Source of the DNA: DATFPQ01 sp035264765
GTDB lineage: Bacteria; Actinomycetota; Actinomycetes; Actinomycetales; Angustibacteraceae
Length of the DNA: 45,189 bases
NCBI GenBank assembly: GCA_035264765.1
Contig: DATFPQ010000005.1
Coordinates: forward strand, 1 to 45,189
Reading direction: 5' to 3'
The notes under the pieces are model-generated. The model was not told the origin of the DNA, did not search any database, and was given only the letters and a program-made list of their open reading frames with translations. Below, piece by piece: positions 14,879 to 23,123 of this stretch (position 1 is its first letter; every line of letters starts with the position of its first letter). Position numbers and translations under genes: made by a program.

Positions 14879-15646
14879 ATGGACCTGACGGGTGCAGCTG
14901 CGATCGTGACCGGCGGGGCCGGTGGCTTCGGCGCGGCAACCGTGCGCCGGCTGGTGGGCGCGGGGGCGAAGGTCGTCATCGCGGATCTGGCCGAGGAGCG
15001 GGCGCAGGCCCTGTCCGAGGAGCTCGGCGACGCCGTCCGCTTCCAGCGCACGGACGTGACCAGCGAGGAGTCGGTGGCCGCGGCCGTCGCAGCCGCCGCC
15101 GGGCTCGGTCCCCTGCGCGTCGCCGTCGTCGTGCACGGTGGCCCGGCGGCCGGTGCCCGCCTGGTGAACCGCGAGGGGAAGAGCTACGGCCTCGACGTCT
15201 TCAAGCGCACGGTGGACATCTTCCTGACCGGCACGTTCAACGTGCTCGCGCAGGCCGCCGAGCAGATGGCCACGAACGAGCCCCTGGACTCCGGGCAGCG
15301 CGGGGTCGTCATCACGACCGCGAGCATCGCAGGCTTCGAGGGCGCGCCGGGGCAGACCGACTATTCCGCGGCCAAGGGCGGCGTCATCGGGATGAACCTC
15401 ACCGCTGCGCGCGACCTTGCGCCGCTCGGCATCCGCGTCATGTGCATCGCCCCGGGAACGTTCCTCACCAACGCCTACTCCGACCCGGTGGCCGCCGAGG
15501 AGCGCTTCGGGCCCATGGTGCCCAACCCCAAGCGCATGGGCCGGCCCGACGAGTACGCACGGCTGGCGCTCGAGATCGCCCAGAACGACTTCCTCAACGG
15601 CGAGGTCATCCGGCTCGACGGGGCGCTCCGCTTCAACGTCCGCTGA
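14879..15646 (+). CDS. SDR-family protein, 3-hydroxyacyl-CoA dehydrogenase type II-like
   Basis: A 255-residue SDR resembling the HSD10 / type II 3-hydroxyacyl-CoA dehydrogenase group. The Rossmann motif TGGAGGFG lies at 11-18, Asp36 suggests NAD, Ser149 (ITTAS) and YSAAK with Tyr162 and Lys166 complete the triad, and the end NGEVIRLDGALR is typical. Two oddities appear: the usual NNAG is VVHGG (84-88) and the catalytic-tetrad Asn position is Phe115 in DIFLTGTF. The paralogue at 40961 keeps both NCAG and Asn114. ATG 14879 follows GAAGGAG. The likely step is 3-hydroxyacyl-CoA oxidation ahead of thiolysis, but the missing Asn leaves activity open. Confidence 0.85.
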   Translation: MDLTGAAAIVTGGAGGFGAATVRRLVGAGAKVVIADLAEERAQALSEELGDAVRFQRTDVTSEESVAAAVAAAAGLGPLRVAVVVHGGPAAGARLVNREGKSYGLDVFKRTVDIFLTGTFNVLAQAAEQMATNEPLDSGQRGVVITTASIAGFEGAPGQTDYSAAKGGVIGMNLTAARDLAPLGIRVMCIAPGTFLTNAYSDPVAAEERFGPMVPNPKRMGRPDEYARLALEIAQNDFLNGEVIRLDGALRFNVR

Positions 15647-15653
15647 TCCTCCT

Positions 15654-15669
15654 CGCCCGGTGACGGGCG
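15654..15669 (+). terminator. Small hairpin after SDR
   Basis: CGCCCG-gtga-CGGGCG, 6-base stem, starting 8 bases after the stop at 15646. Confidence 0.35.
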
Positions 15670-15682
15670 CCACCTTTCTCGC

Positions 15683-15703
15683 TAGGGTGCAATGAGTGCA
15701 CCG
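15683..15703 (+). promoter_or_regulatory. -10 box TAGGGT overlapped by palindrome GGTGCA-ATGAG-TGCACC
   Basis: TAGGGT (15683-15688) is followed by a perfect inverted repeat, arms GGTGCA (15686-15691) and TGCACC (15697-15702). The repeat covers the expected transcription start, a classical repressor position. ATGAGTGCACCGA recurs as ATGAGTGCACTGA at 23940-23952. Read on minus it fits the shared CRGT-N3-CTCATT element. Confidence 0.5.
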
Positions 15704-15758
15704 ATACGGGTGCGACGACGGACGCGCCCAGGGCGCCGACCAACGGAGCGGAGCGGAC

Positions 15759-17483
15759 ATGGCCGAACTCGATCTCGTGGTCCGAGGTGGGACCGTCATC
15801 GACGGGACCGGGGCCCCGCGCCGGACCGCCGACGTGGCGGTTCAGGACGGCCGGGTGGTGGAGGTCGGCCGGGTCGGCGGGCGGGGCCGGCGGGAGATCG
15901 ACGCCGACGGCGCGCTGGTGGCGCCGGGCTTCGTCGACATCCACACCCACTACGACGGCCAGGCCACCTGGGACAGCCGGCTGCAGCCGTCGGCCTGGCA
16001 CGGGGTGACCTCGGTCGTCGCCGGCAACTGCGGCGTGGGCTTCGCACCGGTCGTGCCCGAGCACCACCAGCGGCTGATCGACCTCATGGAGGGGATCGAG
16101 GACATCCCGGGCACCGCCCTGCACGAGGGGCTGCCCTGGACCTGGGAGAGCTACGACGAGTACCTCGACATCCTCGCGGGCCGGCAGTTCGACCTCGACA
16201 TCGGCACCCAGGTGCCGCACGCGGCCCTGCGCGTGCACGTGATGGGGGAGCGCGCCGTCGCCGGGGCCACCTCGACGGCCGAGGAGACCGCCCGGATGGC
16301 CGAGCTGGCGGCACGCGCAGTCGTGGCCGGGGCCCTGGGTTTCTCGACCTCCCGGACGTTGAACCACAAGAGCGTCGACGGCGAGCTCACGCCGTCCTAC
16401 GACGCCGGCCTCGACGAGTTGGTCGCCATCGCGTCGGCCGTGGGCGGGACCGGCCGAGGCGTGCTCCAGCTGGTGACCGACTTCCTCGACATCGACGTCG
16501 ACGTGGACATCATGCGGTCCATGGTGCAGGCGTCGGGCCGGCCGTTGTCGGTGTCGCTGAACCAGGCCCACTTCGATCCGCAGGGCTACCGCACGGTGCT
16601 GCGCCGGATCGCCGAGGCCAACGCGGACGGCCTGCCGATCAAGGCGCAGGTGGCGGCGCGGGGAGTCGGTCTGATCATGGGGTTGGAGCTGACGCTGCAC
16701 CCGTTCATGTACAACCCGGTGTGGCAGGCGCTGGCCTCGCGGCCGGTGGACGAGCAGGCCCGGCACCTGGCCAAGCCGGAGACCAAGGCGGCGGTGCTGG
16801 CCGCCATGACGCGGGAGAAGAGCACGGCGCTCATCGGCGGCCGCCTGATCGACAAGTTCCACCTGATGTACGAGATGAGCGATCCGCCGAACTACGAGCC
16901 CGACCCCAGCGAGTCGCTCGCCGCGCGCGCCGGCCGCGAGGGCCGCGAACCTGCCGAACTCGCCTACGACCTGCTGGTGGCCGACGGTGGCCACGGTCTG
17001 ATCTACGTGATGACGGCGAACTTCTCCAACGGCGATCTGGAGCCGACCCGCGAGATGCTCGCCGATCCGTGGTCCGTCCCCGGCCTGTCCGACGGCGGCG
17101 CCCACGTGGGCTCGATCTGCGACGGAAGCTTCCCGACCACCCTCCTCCAGCACTGGGGGCGCGATCGCCCGACGGGCACATTCGATCTGGAGTTCCTGAT
17201 CCAGCGTCAGTGCCGGGACACCGCCGTCGCCGTCGGGCTCGCCGACCGTGGGGTGCTGGCACCGGGATACCGGGCCGACCTCAACGTCATCGACCTGGAC
17301 CGCCTGCGGCTGCGCCGTCCCGAGGTGCACCACGACCTGCCCGGCGGGGGACGCCGGCTCCTGCAGCGCGCCGAGGGCTACCGGCACACCGTCGTCCGGG
17401 GAGCGGAGACCTACCGGGACGGCGTGCCGACCGACGCACTCCCCGGCCGGCTGATCCGCGGACCCCAGCAGGCCCCGGCCTGA
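15759..17483 (+). CDS. N-acyl-D-amino-acid deacylase-type amidohydrolase
   Basis: A 574-residue metal-dependent hydrolase of the D-aminoacylase group, which cleaves amide bonds of N-acylated amino acids or related cyclic amides. Residues 5-20 form the small N-terminal beta sandwich start, followed by the metal motif FVDIHTHYDGQ with His62 and His64, GNCGVGFAP with Cys91 (a metal ligand in D-aminoacylases), and LSDGGAHVG with the catalytic Asp445. The C-terminus returns to the beta domain (ADLNVIDLDRLRL). ATG 15759 has a GAGCGGAG site upstream and MAELDLVVRGGTV is the canonical start. It is probably transcribed from the operator-covered promoter at 15683 and ends at a strong bidirectional terminator. 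Many actinobacterial members sit in acyl-CoA clusters with unknown substrates. Confidence 0.88.
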   Translation: MAELDLVVRGGTVIDGTGAPRRTADVAVQDGRVVEVGRVGGRGRREIDADGALVAPGFVDIHTHYDGQATWDSRLQPSAWHGVTSVVAGNCGVGFAPVVPEHHQRLIDLMEGIEDIPGTALHEGLPWTWESYDEYLDILAGRQFDLDIGTQVPHAALRVHVMGERAVAGATSTAEETARMAELAARAVVAGALGFSTSRTLNHKSVDGELTPSYDAGLDELVAIASAVGGTGRGVLQLVTDFLDIDVDVDIMRSMVQASGRPLSVSLNQAHFDPQGYRTVLRRIAEANADGLPIKAQVAARGVGLIMGLELTLHPFMYNPVWQALASRPVDEQARHLAKPETKAAVLAAMTREKSTALIGGRLIDKFHLMYEMSDPPNYEPDPSESLAARAGREGREPAELAYDLLVADGGHGLIYVMTANFSNGDLEPTREMLADPWSVPGLSDGGAHVGSICDGSFPTTLLQHWGRDRPTGTFDLEFLIQRQCRDTAVAVGLADRGVLAPGYRADLNVIDLDRLRLRRPEVHHDLPGGGRRLLQRAEGYRHTVVRGAETYRDGVPTDALPGRLIRGPQQAPA

Positions 17484-17493
17484 GCGGAGGTGT

Positions 17494-17522
17494 CACCGGC
17501 CCCGTTCCGGACGGGGCCGGTG
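17494..17522. terminator. Bidirectional terminator
   Basis: Twelve-base perfect arms CACCGGCCCCGT / ACGGGGCCGGTG with a 5-base loop lie exactly between the convergent stops at 17483 and 17528. Confidence 0.7.
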
Positions 17523-17527
17523 AGTGG

Positions 17528-18325
17528 TCAGTGACGGCCGGGCACGCCCGCGGTGCTGGTGACCTCGATCCGCTGGCCCGTGACCATCTCGGCGTCGGCG
17601 GAGACGAGGAACGCCACGATGGCGGCGACGTCCTCGGGTCGGGTCACCCGGCCGAACGGGGTGGACGCATCGAGGTCGGCGGCGCCTGGCACGCCGGTCA
17701 CCGCGTGGGCGAGCCGGTCGCCCATGTCGGTGACCGTCAACCCAGGGGCGACGATGTTGACCCGGACGCCGTTGTCCCCTTCTTCGAGTGCGAGCGTCCG
17801 GCCCAGCGCCTCCAGTGCCACCTTGGCCATCATGTAGGGCGCGCCGTTGGGCGTCGGCCGCGCGGCGGCGGTGCTGGACACGAGGACCACGTCGCTGCGG
17901 TCGTGCCGGCGCAGGTGCGGCAGCGCCAGGGACGCCAGGTGGTGCGCCCCCACGGCGTGCACGCCCAGCAGGCGGGCGGGCTCGTCGGGGTCGGTATCGG
18001 CCACCGACCGGCCACGACTGGCGATCCCCGCGTTGCACACCAGCACGTCGAGCCGGCCGAAGTCGGCGACGACGCGGTCGATCATCGCCGCGTCCTCCTC
18101 GTAGGAGGCGATGTCGGCGCGGTAGGCGAGGGCACGGACGCCGCGAGCCTCAGCTGTGGCGGCGACGCCGTCGGCCGCCTCCTCCTGGCGGCGGTAGTTG
18201 ATCGCGACGTCGAAGCCGTCCGCGGCCAGCCGCAGCGCGATGGCTGCACCGATTCCCCGGCTGCCCCCGGTCACGAGCGCCACGCGCCGGGCAGTGTCCG
18301 CGCTGATCGTCATCCTCGACCCCAT
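17528..18325 (-). CDS. SDR-family oxidoreductase (FabG-like)
   Basis: A 265-residue SDR. The Rossmann motif TGGSRGIG lies at 19-26; Arg45 and Arg46 after the second strand suggest NADP(H). CNAG is at 97-100, Ser151 (VSSTAA) and YMMAK with Tyr164 and Lys168 are present. The tetrad Asn is replaced by His123 (GVHAVGAHHL). The end reads VTGQRIEVTSTAG instead of the common VDGG. ATG 18325 or ATG 18313 could be the start; the longer form is given. It is divergent from the flavin split-barrel gene at 18387 with only 61 bases between them, so the promoters overlap. A reductase or dehydrogenase role on an acyl-CoA or ketone is inferred. Confidence 0.85.
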   Translation of the reverse strand: MGSRMTISADTARRVALVTGGSRGIGAAIALRLAADGFDVAINYRRQEEAADGVAATAEARGVRALAYRADIASYEEDAAMIDRVVADFGRLDVLVCNAGIASRGRSVADTDPDEPARLLGVHAVGAHHLASLALPHLRRHDRSDVVLVSSTAAARPTPNGAPYMMAKVALEALGRTLALEEGDNGVRVNIVAPGLTVTDMGDRLAHAVTGVPGAADLDASTPFGRVTRPEDVAAIVAFLVSADAEMVTGQRIEVTSTAGVPGRH

Positions 18326-18386
18326 CTCGACTCGGACCGGCAGTCGCCGGCCCGGCGGACCCTACGAGACGTCCCAGGAGACCCGT

Positions 18387-18893
18387 ATGACCCCGAACGA
18401 GCCGGCCGCCGCCGGACAGCCGCGTGAGCAGCGGCGCAGCCGGGCCATCGCCATGTCCGCCGGGGAACTCGACACGTTCCTGGGTGGCGAGCACACCTGC
18501 CGGGTCGCGACGGTCAGCGCCACCGGGGAGCCGCACGTGGCGCCGCTGTGGTTCGTGTGGGTGGACGGCGCGCTCTGGCTGAACTCCATCGTGCGCAGCC
18601 AGCGTTGGACCGATCTCGGCCGGGACCCCCGGATCGCCGTGGTCGTGGACGCGGGCACCGACTACCGCGAGCTGCGCGGGGTGGAGATCAAGGGCCGGGC
18701 CGAGGCGGTCGGTGACGTTCCGCGGAGCGCCGAGCCCGACCCCTTGCTGACCGACGTCGAGACTGCCTACGCCCGCAAGTACTCGGGCACGGATGCCTTC
18801 ACTCCGGACGGTCGTCACGGCTGGTTGCGAATCCGGCCGGAGAAGGTGACCAGCTGGGACTTCCGGAAGAACGCCGCCCTGCGTCGGCCATGA
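18387..18893 (+). CDS. Pyridoxamine 5'-phosphate oxidase-like / F420-type split-barrel protein
   Basis: A 168-residue protein of the flavin-reductase split-barrel fold. The core VATVSATGEPHVAPLWFVWVD (about 38-58) and the later LWLNSIVRSQRW and VEIKGRAEAV strands are characteristic. The group includes PNP oxidases and F420-dependent reductases, and the small actinobacterial members commonly use F420. Cofactor choice cannot be settled here. The ATG at 18387 follows CCAGGAG. The first 25 residues are polar and probably disordered. It lies 31 bases ahead of a crotonase and is likely co-transcribed with it. Confidence 0.82.
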   Translation: MTPNEPAAAGQPREQRRSRAIAMSAGELDTFLGGEHTCRVATVSATGEPHVAPLWFVWVDGALWLNSIVRSQRWTDLGRDPRIAVVVDAGTDYRELRGVEIKGRAEAVGDVPRSAEPDPLLTDVETAYARKYSGTDAFTPDGRHGWLRIRPEKVTSWDFRKNAALRRP

Positions 18894-18924
18894 CCGGAGC
18901 ACCGTGGCCGAGCGAGGAGACGCC

Positions 18925-19692
18925 GTGCCCGAACCGCTGATCGTCGAGGACGACGGACCCGTCCGGATGCTGACGCTCAACCGCCCTGAGGCGCGCAACG
19001 CGCTCAGCGGGGACCTCGTCCGCGCCCTCTACGCGGCGCTGGTCGAGGTCGACGCCGACGAGTCGGTGCGGGCCGTCGTCCTGACCGGGAGCGATCCGGC
19101 CTTCTGCGCCGGCGTGGACCTCAAGGAGGCGGCGCGCGACGGCGAGGCGTACTTCGCGCACTACCTGGAGACCGACTGCATCGGTCAGGTGGCGCAGGTG
19201 GTCACACCGGTCGTGGGCGCCATCAACGGCGCGACCTTCACCGGTGGCCTCGAGATCGCGCTGGGCTGTGACTTCCTGGTGGCCTCCGACCGGGCGGTGT
19301 TCGCGGACACGCATGCCCGCGTCGGGGTGCCGCCCGGGGGCGGGATGACCGCTCGGCTTCCCAGGATCGTCGGTGCGGCCAACGCCCGGCGCATGTCCCT
19401 GACCGGCGAGGTGGTGGACGCCGAGCGGGCCCTGTGCATGGGGCTGGTCACCGAGGTGGTGCCGCACGAGCAGCTGCTGGACCGCACGCTCGGGCTCGCT
19501 CGGAGCATCGCCGCCATCGACCCGGCGCCGGTGCGGGCCGTGAAGCAGATGTACGTGGACGGGGCGACGGGGACGCTCGCGGCGCTCGGGATCGAGAAGT
19601 CGATCGCCGCCGCCACACGGACCGGGTACGAAGGGCTGGAGGAGCGGCGGCGCGAGGTGCTGGAACACAACCGCGGCCAGCTCCAGGAGTGA
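18925..19692 (+). CDS. Enoyl-CoA hydratase/isomerase (crotonase) family protein
   Basis: A 255-residue crotonase. The oxyanion-hole segments are CAGVDLK (61-67) and NGATFTGGLE (101-110). Glu110 corresponds to the first hydratase glutamate (rat Glu144), but the second (Glu164) is replaced within FADTHARVGVPPGGG, where His130 falls in its place. This THARVG variant recurs in the crotonase at 38916. It could be a hydratase using one Glu or another crotonase activity. GTG 18925 is chosen for the CGAGGAG site 5-6 bases upstream over the GTG at 18904. It follows the split-barrel gene in one transcription unit. Confidence 0.88.
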   Translation: MPEPLIVEDDGPVRMLTLNRPEARNALSGDLVRALYAALVEVDADESVRAVVLTGSDPAFCAGVDLKEAARDGEAYFAHYLETDCIGQVAQVVTPVVGAINGATFTGGLEIALGCDFLVASDRAVFADTHARVGVPPGGGMTARLPRIVGAANARRMSLTGEVVDAERALCMGLVTEVVPHEQLLDRTLGLARSIAAIDPAPVRAVKQMYVDGATGTLAALGIEKSIAAATRTGYEGLEERRREVLEHNRGQLQE

Positions 19693-19725
19693 CGGGCCGG
19701 CGGCGCTCGCGGCCCGACGGGGAAG

Positions 19726-20763
19726 TCAGCTACCGGTGGGCGGAGCTCCGACGGACCGGAGCAGCGGGAGCAGTGCGGCGACGTCCTCCAGCGAGCGGAG
19801 GGTGTCGTTGAGGTGCGTGCACGTCGAGACGCCGCCGAAGGTTGCGCGGATGTGCCGACGGACCCCGGCCACCGGCCGGCCGGCCAGCCGAGTGGCGCTG
19901 GCGACGGCGGCGGGGCACTCGACCCAGGGGAGGACGCGGGGGTTGGCGGTGCAGCTCAGCACGGTCGCGGTCTCCGGCTCGATGTGCACCTCGACGGTGT
20001 ACTCGTGGACGATGATCTCGAGCCCGTCGGGCCGCACGTGCGAGTCGCGGAAGAGGACGTCGACCACGGTGGGGCTGCCCGGGCGGATGTCCATCCGTCT
20101 GGACCGGCGCATGCCGTCCGGAGGCAGCCGGTCCATGGCGTGCCACCCCAGGGGATCGTCCGGGTCGAGAAGGGCCGGCGCCGCGGGACCGGTCACCAGC
20201 GGTGCGGCGCCCTCCCGGTCGACGCCGTTCATGACCGTCCCGCCGTCGGCGAAGCCGGCGCACTGGTCGCGGCCGTGGCTCATGCGCCCGGTGGTGACCG
20301 GCAGCCGCCGCTGGGCGGGCGAGCCGGAGACGAAGGCGTGCCCGGACACCAGGGTCGCTACGGGGAAATCGTCCAGCAGCAGGTTGAGCAGGCTGTGGTC
20401 CTCGGGGAGGCGGGGATCGGCTTCGAGCACCGCTGACCGGAAGCCGCCGGAGACACTCCGGCCCAGCAGGGAGGACAGGGCGGGCCGGTGCGGCACGGTG
20501 GTGACCGCGCGCAGCCGCCGGCCCTCGACGAAGTCGACGACGGCGTAGGTGCTGCTCTCGCCGAGCACGCGGGCGGAACCGTCGACGGCGGTGTGGAGGT
20601 CGCGCGCCCGCCCGCGCAGCACCAGCGGCCCGGAGAGGCCCTCGGGCCGCAGCATGTCGGTGGTCGCGGTACGGCGCAGCGAACCTGGCGTGCGGGCGGG
20701 AGTACCGCTCGTGGGCTCGTGGGGGCCGTGGCGAGGATGCAGCGGACCGAGGTCGATCGTCAT
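19726..20763 (-). CDS. DUF2889-type protein of unknown function (paralogue 2)
   Basis: A 345-residue soluble protein, the second DUF2889-type copy in the window. It shares with the copy at 9144 the opening MLRPEGLSGPLVLRGRARD-like segment, LLLDDFPVA, RRMDI, LFRDSH, VHEY, RVLPWVECPAAVASATRL (276-293) and STCTHLNDTLRSLEDV (313-328). Conserved Cys283, Cys315, His317 and two upstream His residues are candidate ligands or catalytic residues. ATG 20763 is preceded by the AT-rich element at 20781-20795, so it seems to be controlled with the surrounding catabolic genes. No signal peptide. Function unknown; the repeated presence beside CoA genes points to acyl-CoA metabolism. Confidence 0.75.
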   Translation of the reverse strand: MTIDLGPLHPRHGPHEPTSGTPARTPGSLRRTATTDMLRPEGLSGPLVLRGRARDLHTAVDGSARVLGESSTYAVVDFVEGRRLRAVTTVPHRPALSSLLGRSVSGGFRSAVLEADPRLPEDHSLLNLLLDDFPVATLVSGHAFVSGSPAQRRLPVTTGRMSHGRDQCAGFADGGTVMNGVDREGAAPLVTGPAAPALLDPDDPLGWHAMDRLPPDGMRRSRRMDIRPGSPTVVDVLFRDSHVRPDGLEIIVHEYTVEVHIEPETATVLSCTANPRVLPWVECPAAVASATRLAGRPVAGVRRHIRATFGGVSTCTHLNDTLRSLEDVAALLPLLRSVGAPPTGS

Positions 20764-20780
20764 GTCACCGCCAGACGGGT

Positions 20781-20795
20781 CGAATGAGAATACTC
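20781..20795 (-). promoter_or_regulatory. Shared element GAGTATTCTCATTCG (minus) upstream of DUF2889 gene
   Basis: Read on minus it fits CAGT-N3-CTCATTCG except for the first base. The plus strand shows CGAATGAG, a string repeated at 25501 and 44971. It lies 18 bases before the start at 20763, where a repressor would block the promoter. Confidence 0.45.
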
Positions 20796-20869
20796 TTCCC
20801 AGTTACAGCGGCTGGGTGGGCCGTGTCAAGGCCCTGGGGAGGTGCATCTGCGCCCGGCAGCCCGCGGCC

Positions 20870-21041
20870 TCAGCCGGCCGACGCCCGGGAGACCCGGACC
20901 AGGCCTTCCTGGACCACGCTCGCGACGAGCGCGCCGCGCCGGTCGAAGAAGCTGCCCCGGCACAGCGCCCGGGAACTGCCCGACCAGGTGCTCTCCTGGT
21001 CGTAGTAGCCACACGGCGTGGTCGAGGATGTGCTGGAGTCC
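20870..21041 (-). pseudogene. C-terminal remnant of an acyl-CoA thioesterase II (tesB) gene
   Basis: On minus, one frame ends LQHILDHAVW, matching the conserved SLDHAVWFHRP of TesB proteins. A second frame then reads YYDQESTWSGSSRALCRGSF, followed by FDRRGALVASVVQEGLVRVS and a stop at 20870. In an intact TesB about 12 residues (FHRPFR.DEWLL) lie between these parts. They are missing here along with the reading frame, so the copy carries an internal deletion of roughly 35 bases and has lost its N-terminus. An intact tesB homologue is at 32057-32848. The rest of the gap from 20764 to 21123 contains only promoter-like sequence. Confidence 0.75.
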
Positions 21042-21123
21042 GGTCGCTACGCGCGCATCGTGCCAGGCGCGGGCGTGGTGCACGGCGGCCGCTGCGGAAT
21101 CCTCATCCTCAATCGTTGCTAGC

Positions 21124-22299
21124 ATGCCGGGCGTGCAGCCGCAGACGGGACCCCTCACTGGCATTCGCGTCGTCGAGCTGAGTGGGCTGGGTCCGGCGCC
21201 GTACGCCTGCATGCTGCTGGCCGAGCTGGGGGCGGACGTCGTCCGCGTCGACCGTCCCGGCGGTGGTGCGCAGCTGGTGGCGCCGGCCGAGGACGTGCTC
21301 AACCGCAGCCGCCCGTCGGTTGCCGTGGACCTCAAGAACCCGGCCGGTCGCGAGGCGGTCCTCCGGCTGATCGACGGCGCCGACGTCCTCGTCGACCCGC
21401 TGCGCCCCGGGGTCGCCGAGCGGCTCGGCCTCGGGCCCGACGAGTGCCTGGCGCGCAACCCGCGCCTGGTCTACGCCCGCATGACCGGCTGGGGGCAGGA
21501 CGGGCCCCTGGCCGAGCGGGCCGGGCACGACATCAACTATCTGGGTCTCACCGGTGCCCTGCACGCGATCGGCACCGCGGACAAGCCCGTGCCCCCGCTG
21601 AACATCGGGGCCGACTTCGGGGGCGGGTCCATGTTCCTCATCGTCGGCGTCCTGGCCGCCCTGCTGGAGCGGGCGTCCAGCGGCCAGGGGCAGGTCGTGG
21701 ACGTCGCGATGGTCGACGGCGCCAGCTCGCTGATCACGATGATCTACGGGATGCTCGGCGCCGGCACCTGGCAGGACGAGCGTGCGGCAAACCTGCTCGA
21801 CGGCGGTGCGCCCTTCTACGACACCTATTCCTGTGCCGACGGCCGCTACGTGGCCGTCGGCGCCCTCGAGCCGCAGTTCTACGCCCAGTTGCTTGCCGGT
21901 CTGGGGCTCACCGGGAAGCTCTCCGGCGGGCAGCACGACCGTGCCTGCTGGCCGGAGCACCGCCGGCTGATCGCCGAGGCCCTGGTCGCCCGCACCCGGG
22001 ACGAGTGGGCGGCCGTGTTCGCCGACACCGACGCGTGCCTCACCCCGGTCCTGTCGCTGACGGAGGCCCCCGAGCACCCGCACATGGCAGCCCGACGGGT
22101 CCACGTGGGGGAGGAGGGGCGGCCGCAGCCCGGGCCCGCGCCCCGGTTCTCCCGCACCCCGGGTGCTGTGCGTGGTGCACCGCGGCTGCCCGGCGAGGAC
22201 ACCCGGGCCGCGCTGGCGGCCTGGGGCTTCCCGGCCGCCGACATCGAGGCGCTGCTCGCCGACGGGGCCGTCGTCCAGGCAGGGCCCGATGCGCACTGA
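21124..22299 (+). CDS. Alpha-methylacyl-CoA racemase
   Basis: A 391-residue CaiB-superfamily enzyme that epimerises 2-methylacyl-CoA esters, letting (2R)-methyl acids enter beta-oxidation. All residues of the mycobacterial racemase MCR are matched: His135 in AGHDINYLGLTG (MCR His126), Asp164 in IGADFGGGSM (Asp156) and Glu249 in GALEPQF (Glu241). The order GLGPAPYACMLLAELGADVV (21-40) onward is standard. ATG 21124 is taken as start; GTG 21133 is an alternative that would be leaderless behind TAGCAT (21120-21125). It heads a plus-strand run with two crotonases and a ligase. Its presence is the best hint that the substrate carries a methyl branch next to the carboxyl. Confidence 0.9.
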   Translation: MPGVQPQTGPLTGIRVVELSGLGPAPYACMLLAELGADVVRVDRPGGGAQLVAPAEDVLNRSRPSVAVDLKNPAGREAVLRLIDGADVLVDPLRPGVAERLGLGPDECLARNPRLVYARMTGWGQDGPLAERAGHDINYLGLTGALHAIGTADKPVPPLNIGADFGGGSMFLIVGVLAALLERASSGQGQVVDVAMVDGASSLITMIYGMLGAGTWQDERAANLLDGGAPFYDTYSCADGRYVAVGALEPQFYAQLLAGLGLTGKLSGGQHDRACWPEHRRLIAEALVARTRDEWAAVFADTDACLTPVLSLTEAPEHPHMAARRVHVGEEGRPQPGPAPRFSRTPGAVRGAPRLPGEDTRAALAAWGFPAADIEALLADGAVVQAGPDAH

Positions 22300-22351
22300 T
22301 CCTGCCGCCGGCCGCCGGGCCGGTGGTGCACCACTACTCCGAGGAGATCCC

Positions 22352-23116
22352 GTGGCGGACGAGGTACTGGTCGAGCGGCGCAACGGCGTCCAGATCATCA
22401 CGATCAACCGGCCGGAGGCGAAGAACGCGCTCAACCAAGCTGTCGGTGAGGGGATCGCGGCCGCTGTCGACGAGCTGGACGCCTCCGGCGACCTGCGCGT
22501 CGGCGTGCTCACCGGAGCCGGCGGGGTGTTCTCGGCCGGCATGGATCTCAAGGGGTTCCTTCGTGGTGAGAGCCCCGCGATCGAGGGGCGCGGGCTGTGC
22601 GGGATCACCCAGACGCCGCCGCGCAAGCCGCTGATCGGCGCCGTCGAGGGCTGGGCCCTGGCCGGCGGTTTCGAGCTGCTGCTCGCCTGCGACCTGGTCG
22701 TCGCCGCGGAGACGGCCCGGTTCGGCGTTCCGGAGGTGAAGCGCTCCCTCGTCGCGGGAGGTGGTGCGGCGATGCTGCTGCCGGGTCGCGTTCCCTTCGC
22801 CCTGGCGCTGGAGCTGTTGCTCACCGGTGATCCGCTGGAGGCGCCGCGCGCGGCGCAGATCGGCCTGGTCAACCGGCTCACCGGTGAGGGCGAGGCGCTG
22901 GCCGGTGCGCTCGAGCTGGCGGCGACGATCGCCGAGAACGGGCCGCTGGCCGTCGCGGCGACCAAGGCCATCGCCCGGGCGAGCATCGACTGGACCTTCG
23001 AGGAGGGCTGGGAGCGGCAGAGCGAGATCATGTCGCCGGTCTTCGGCAGCGAGGACGCGCGCGAGGGTGCGACGGCCTTCGCCGAGAAGCGCACGCCGGT
23101 CTGGAAGGGTCGCTGA
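22352..23116 (+). CDS. Enoyl-CoA hydratase/isomerase (crotonase) family protein
   Basis: A 254-residue crotonase with oxyanion-hole segments SAGMDLKG (61-68) and GWALAGGFE (100-108). Glu108 and Glu128 (GVPEVKRSL) align with both glutamates of classical enoyl-CoA hydratase, so it is a good candidate for true 2-enoyl-CoA hydration. GTG 22352 follows GAGGAG. It is 52 bases after the racemase and 7 bases before the next crotonase, hence in one operon with both. Confidence 0.9.
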   Translation: MADEVLVERRNGVQIITINRPEAKNALNQAVGEGIAAAVDELDASGDLRVGVLTGAGGVFSAGMDLKGFLRGESPAIEGRGLCGITQTPPRKPLIGAVEGWALAGGFELLLACDLVVAAETARFGVPEVKRSLVAGGGAAMLLPGRVPFALALELLLTGDPLEAPRAAQIGLVNRLTGEGEALAGALELAATIAENGPLAVAATKAIARASIDWTFEEGWERQSEIMSPVFGSEDAREGATAFAEKRTPVWKGR

Positions 23117-23123
23117 CGCCGCG

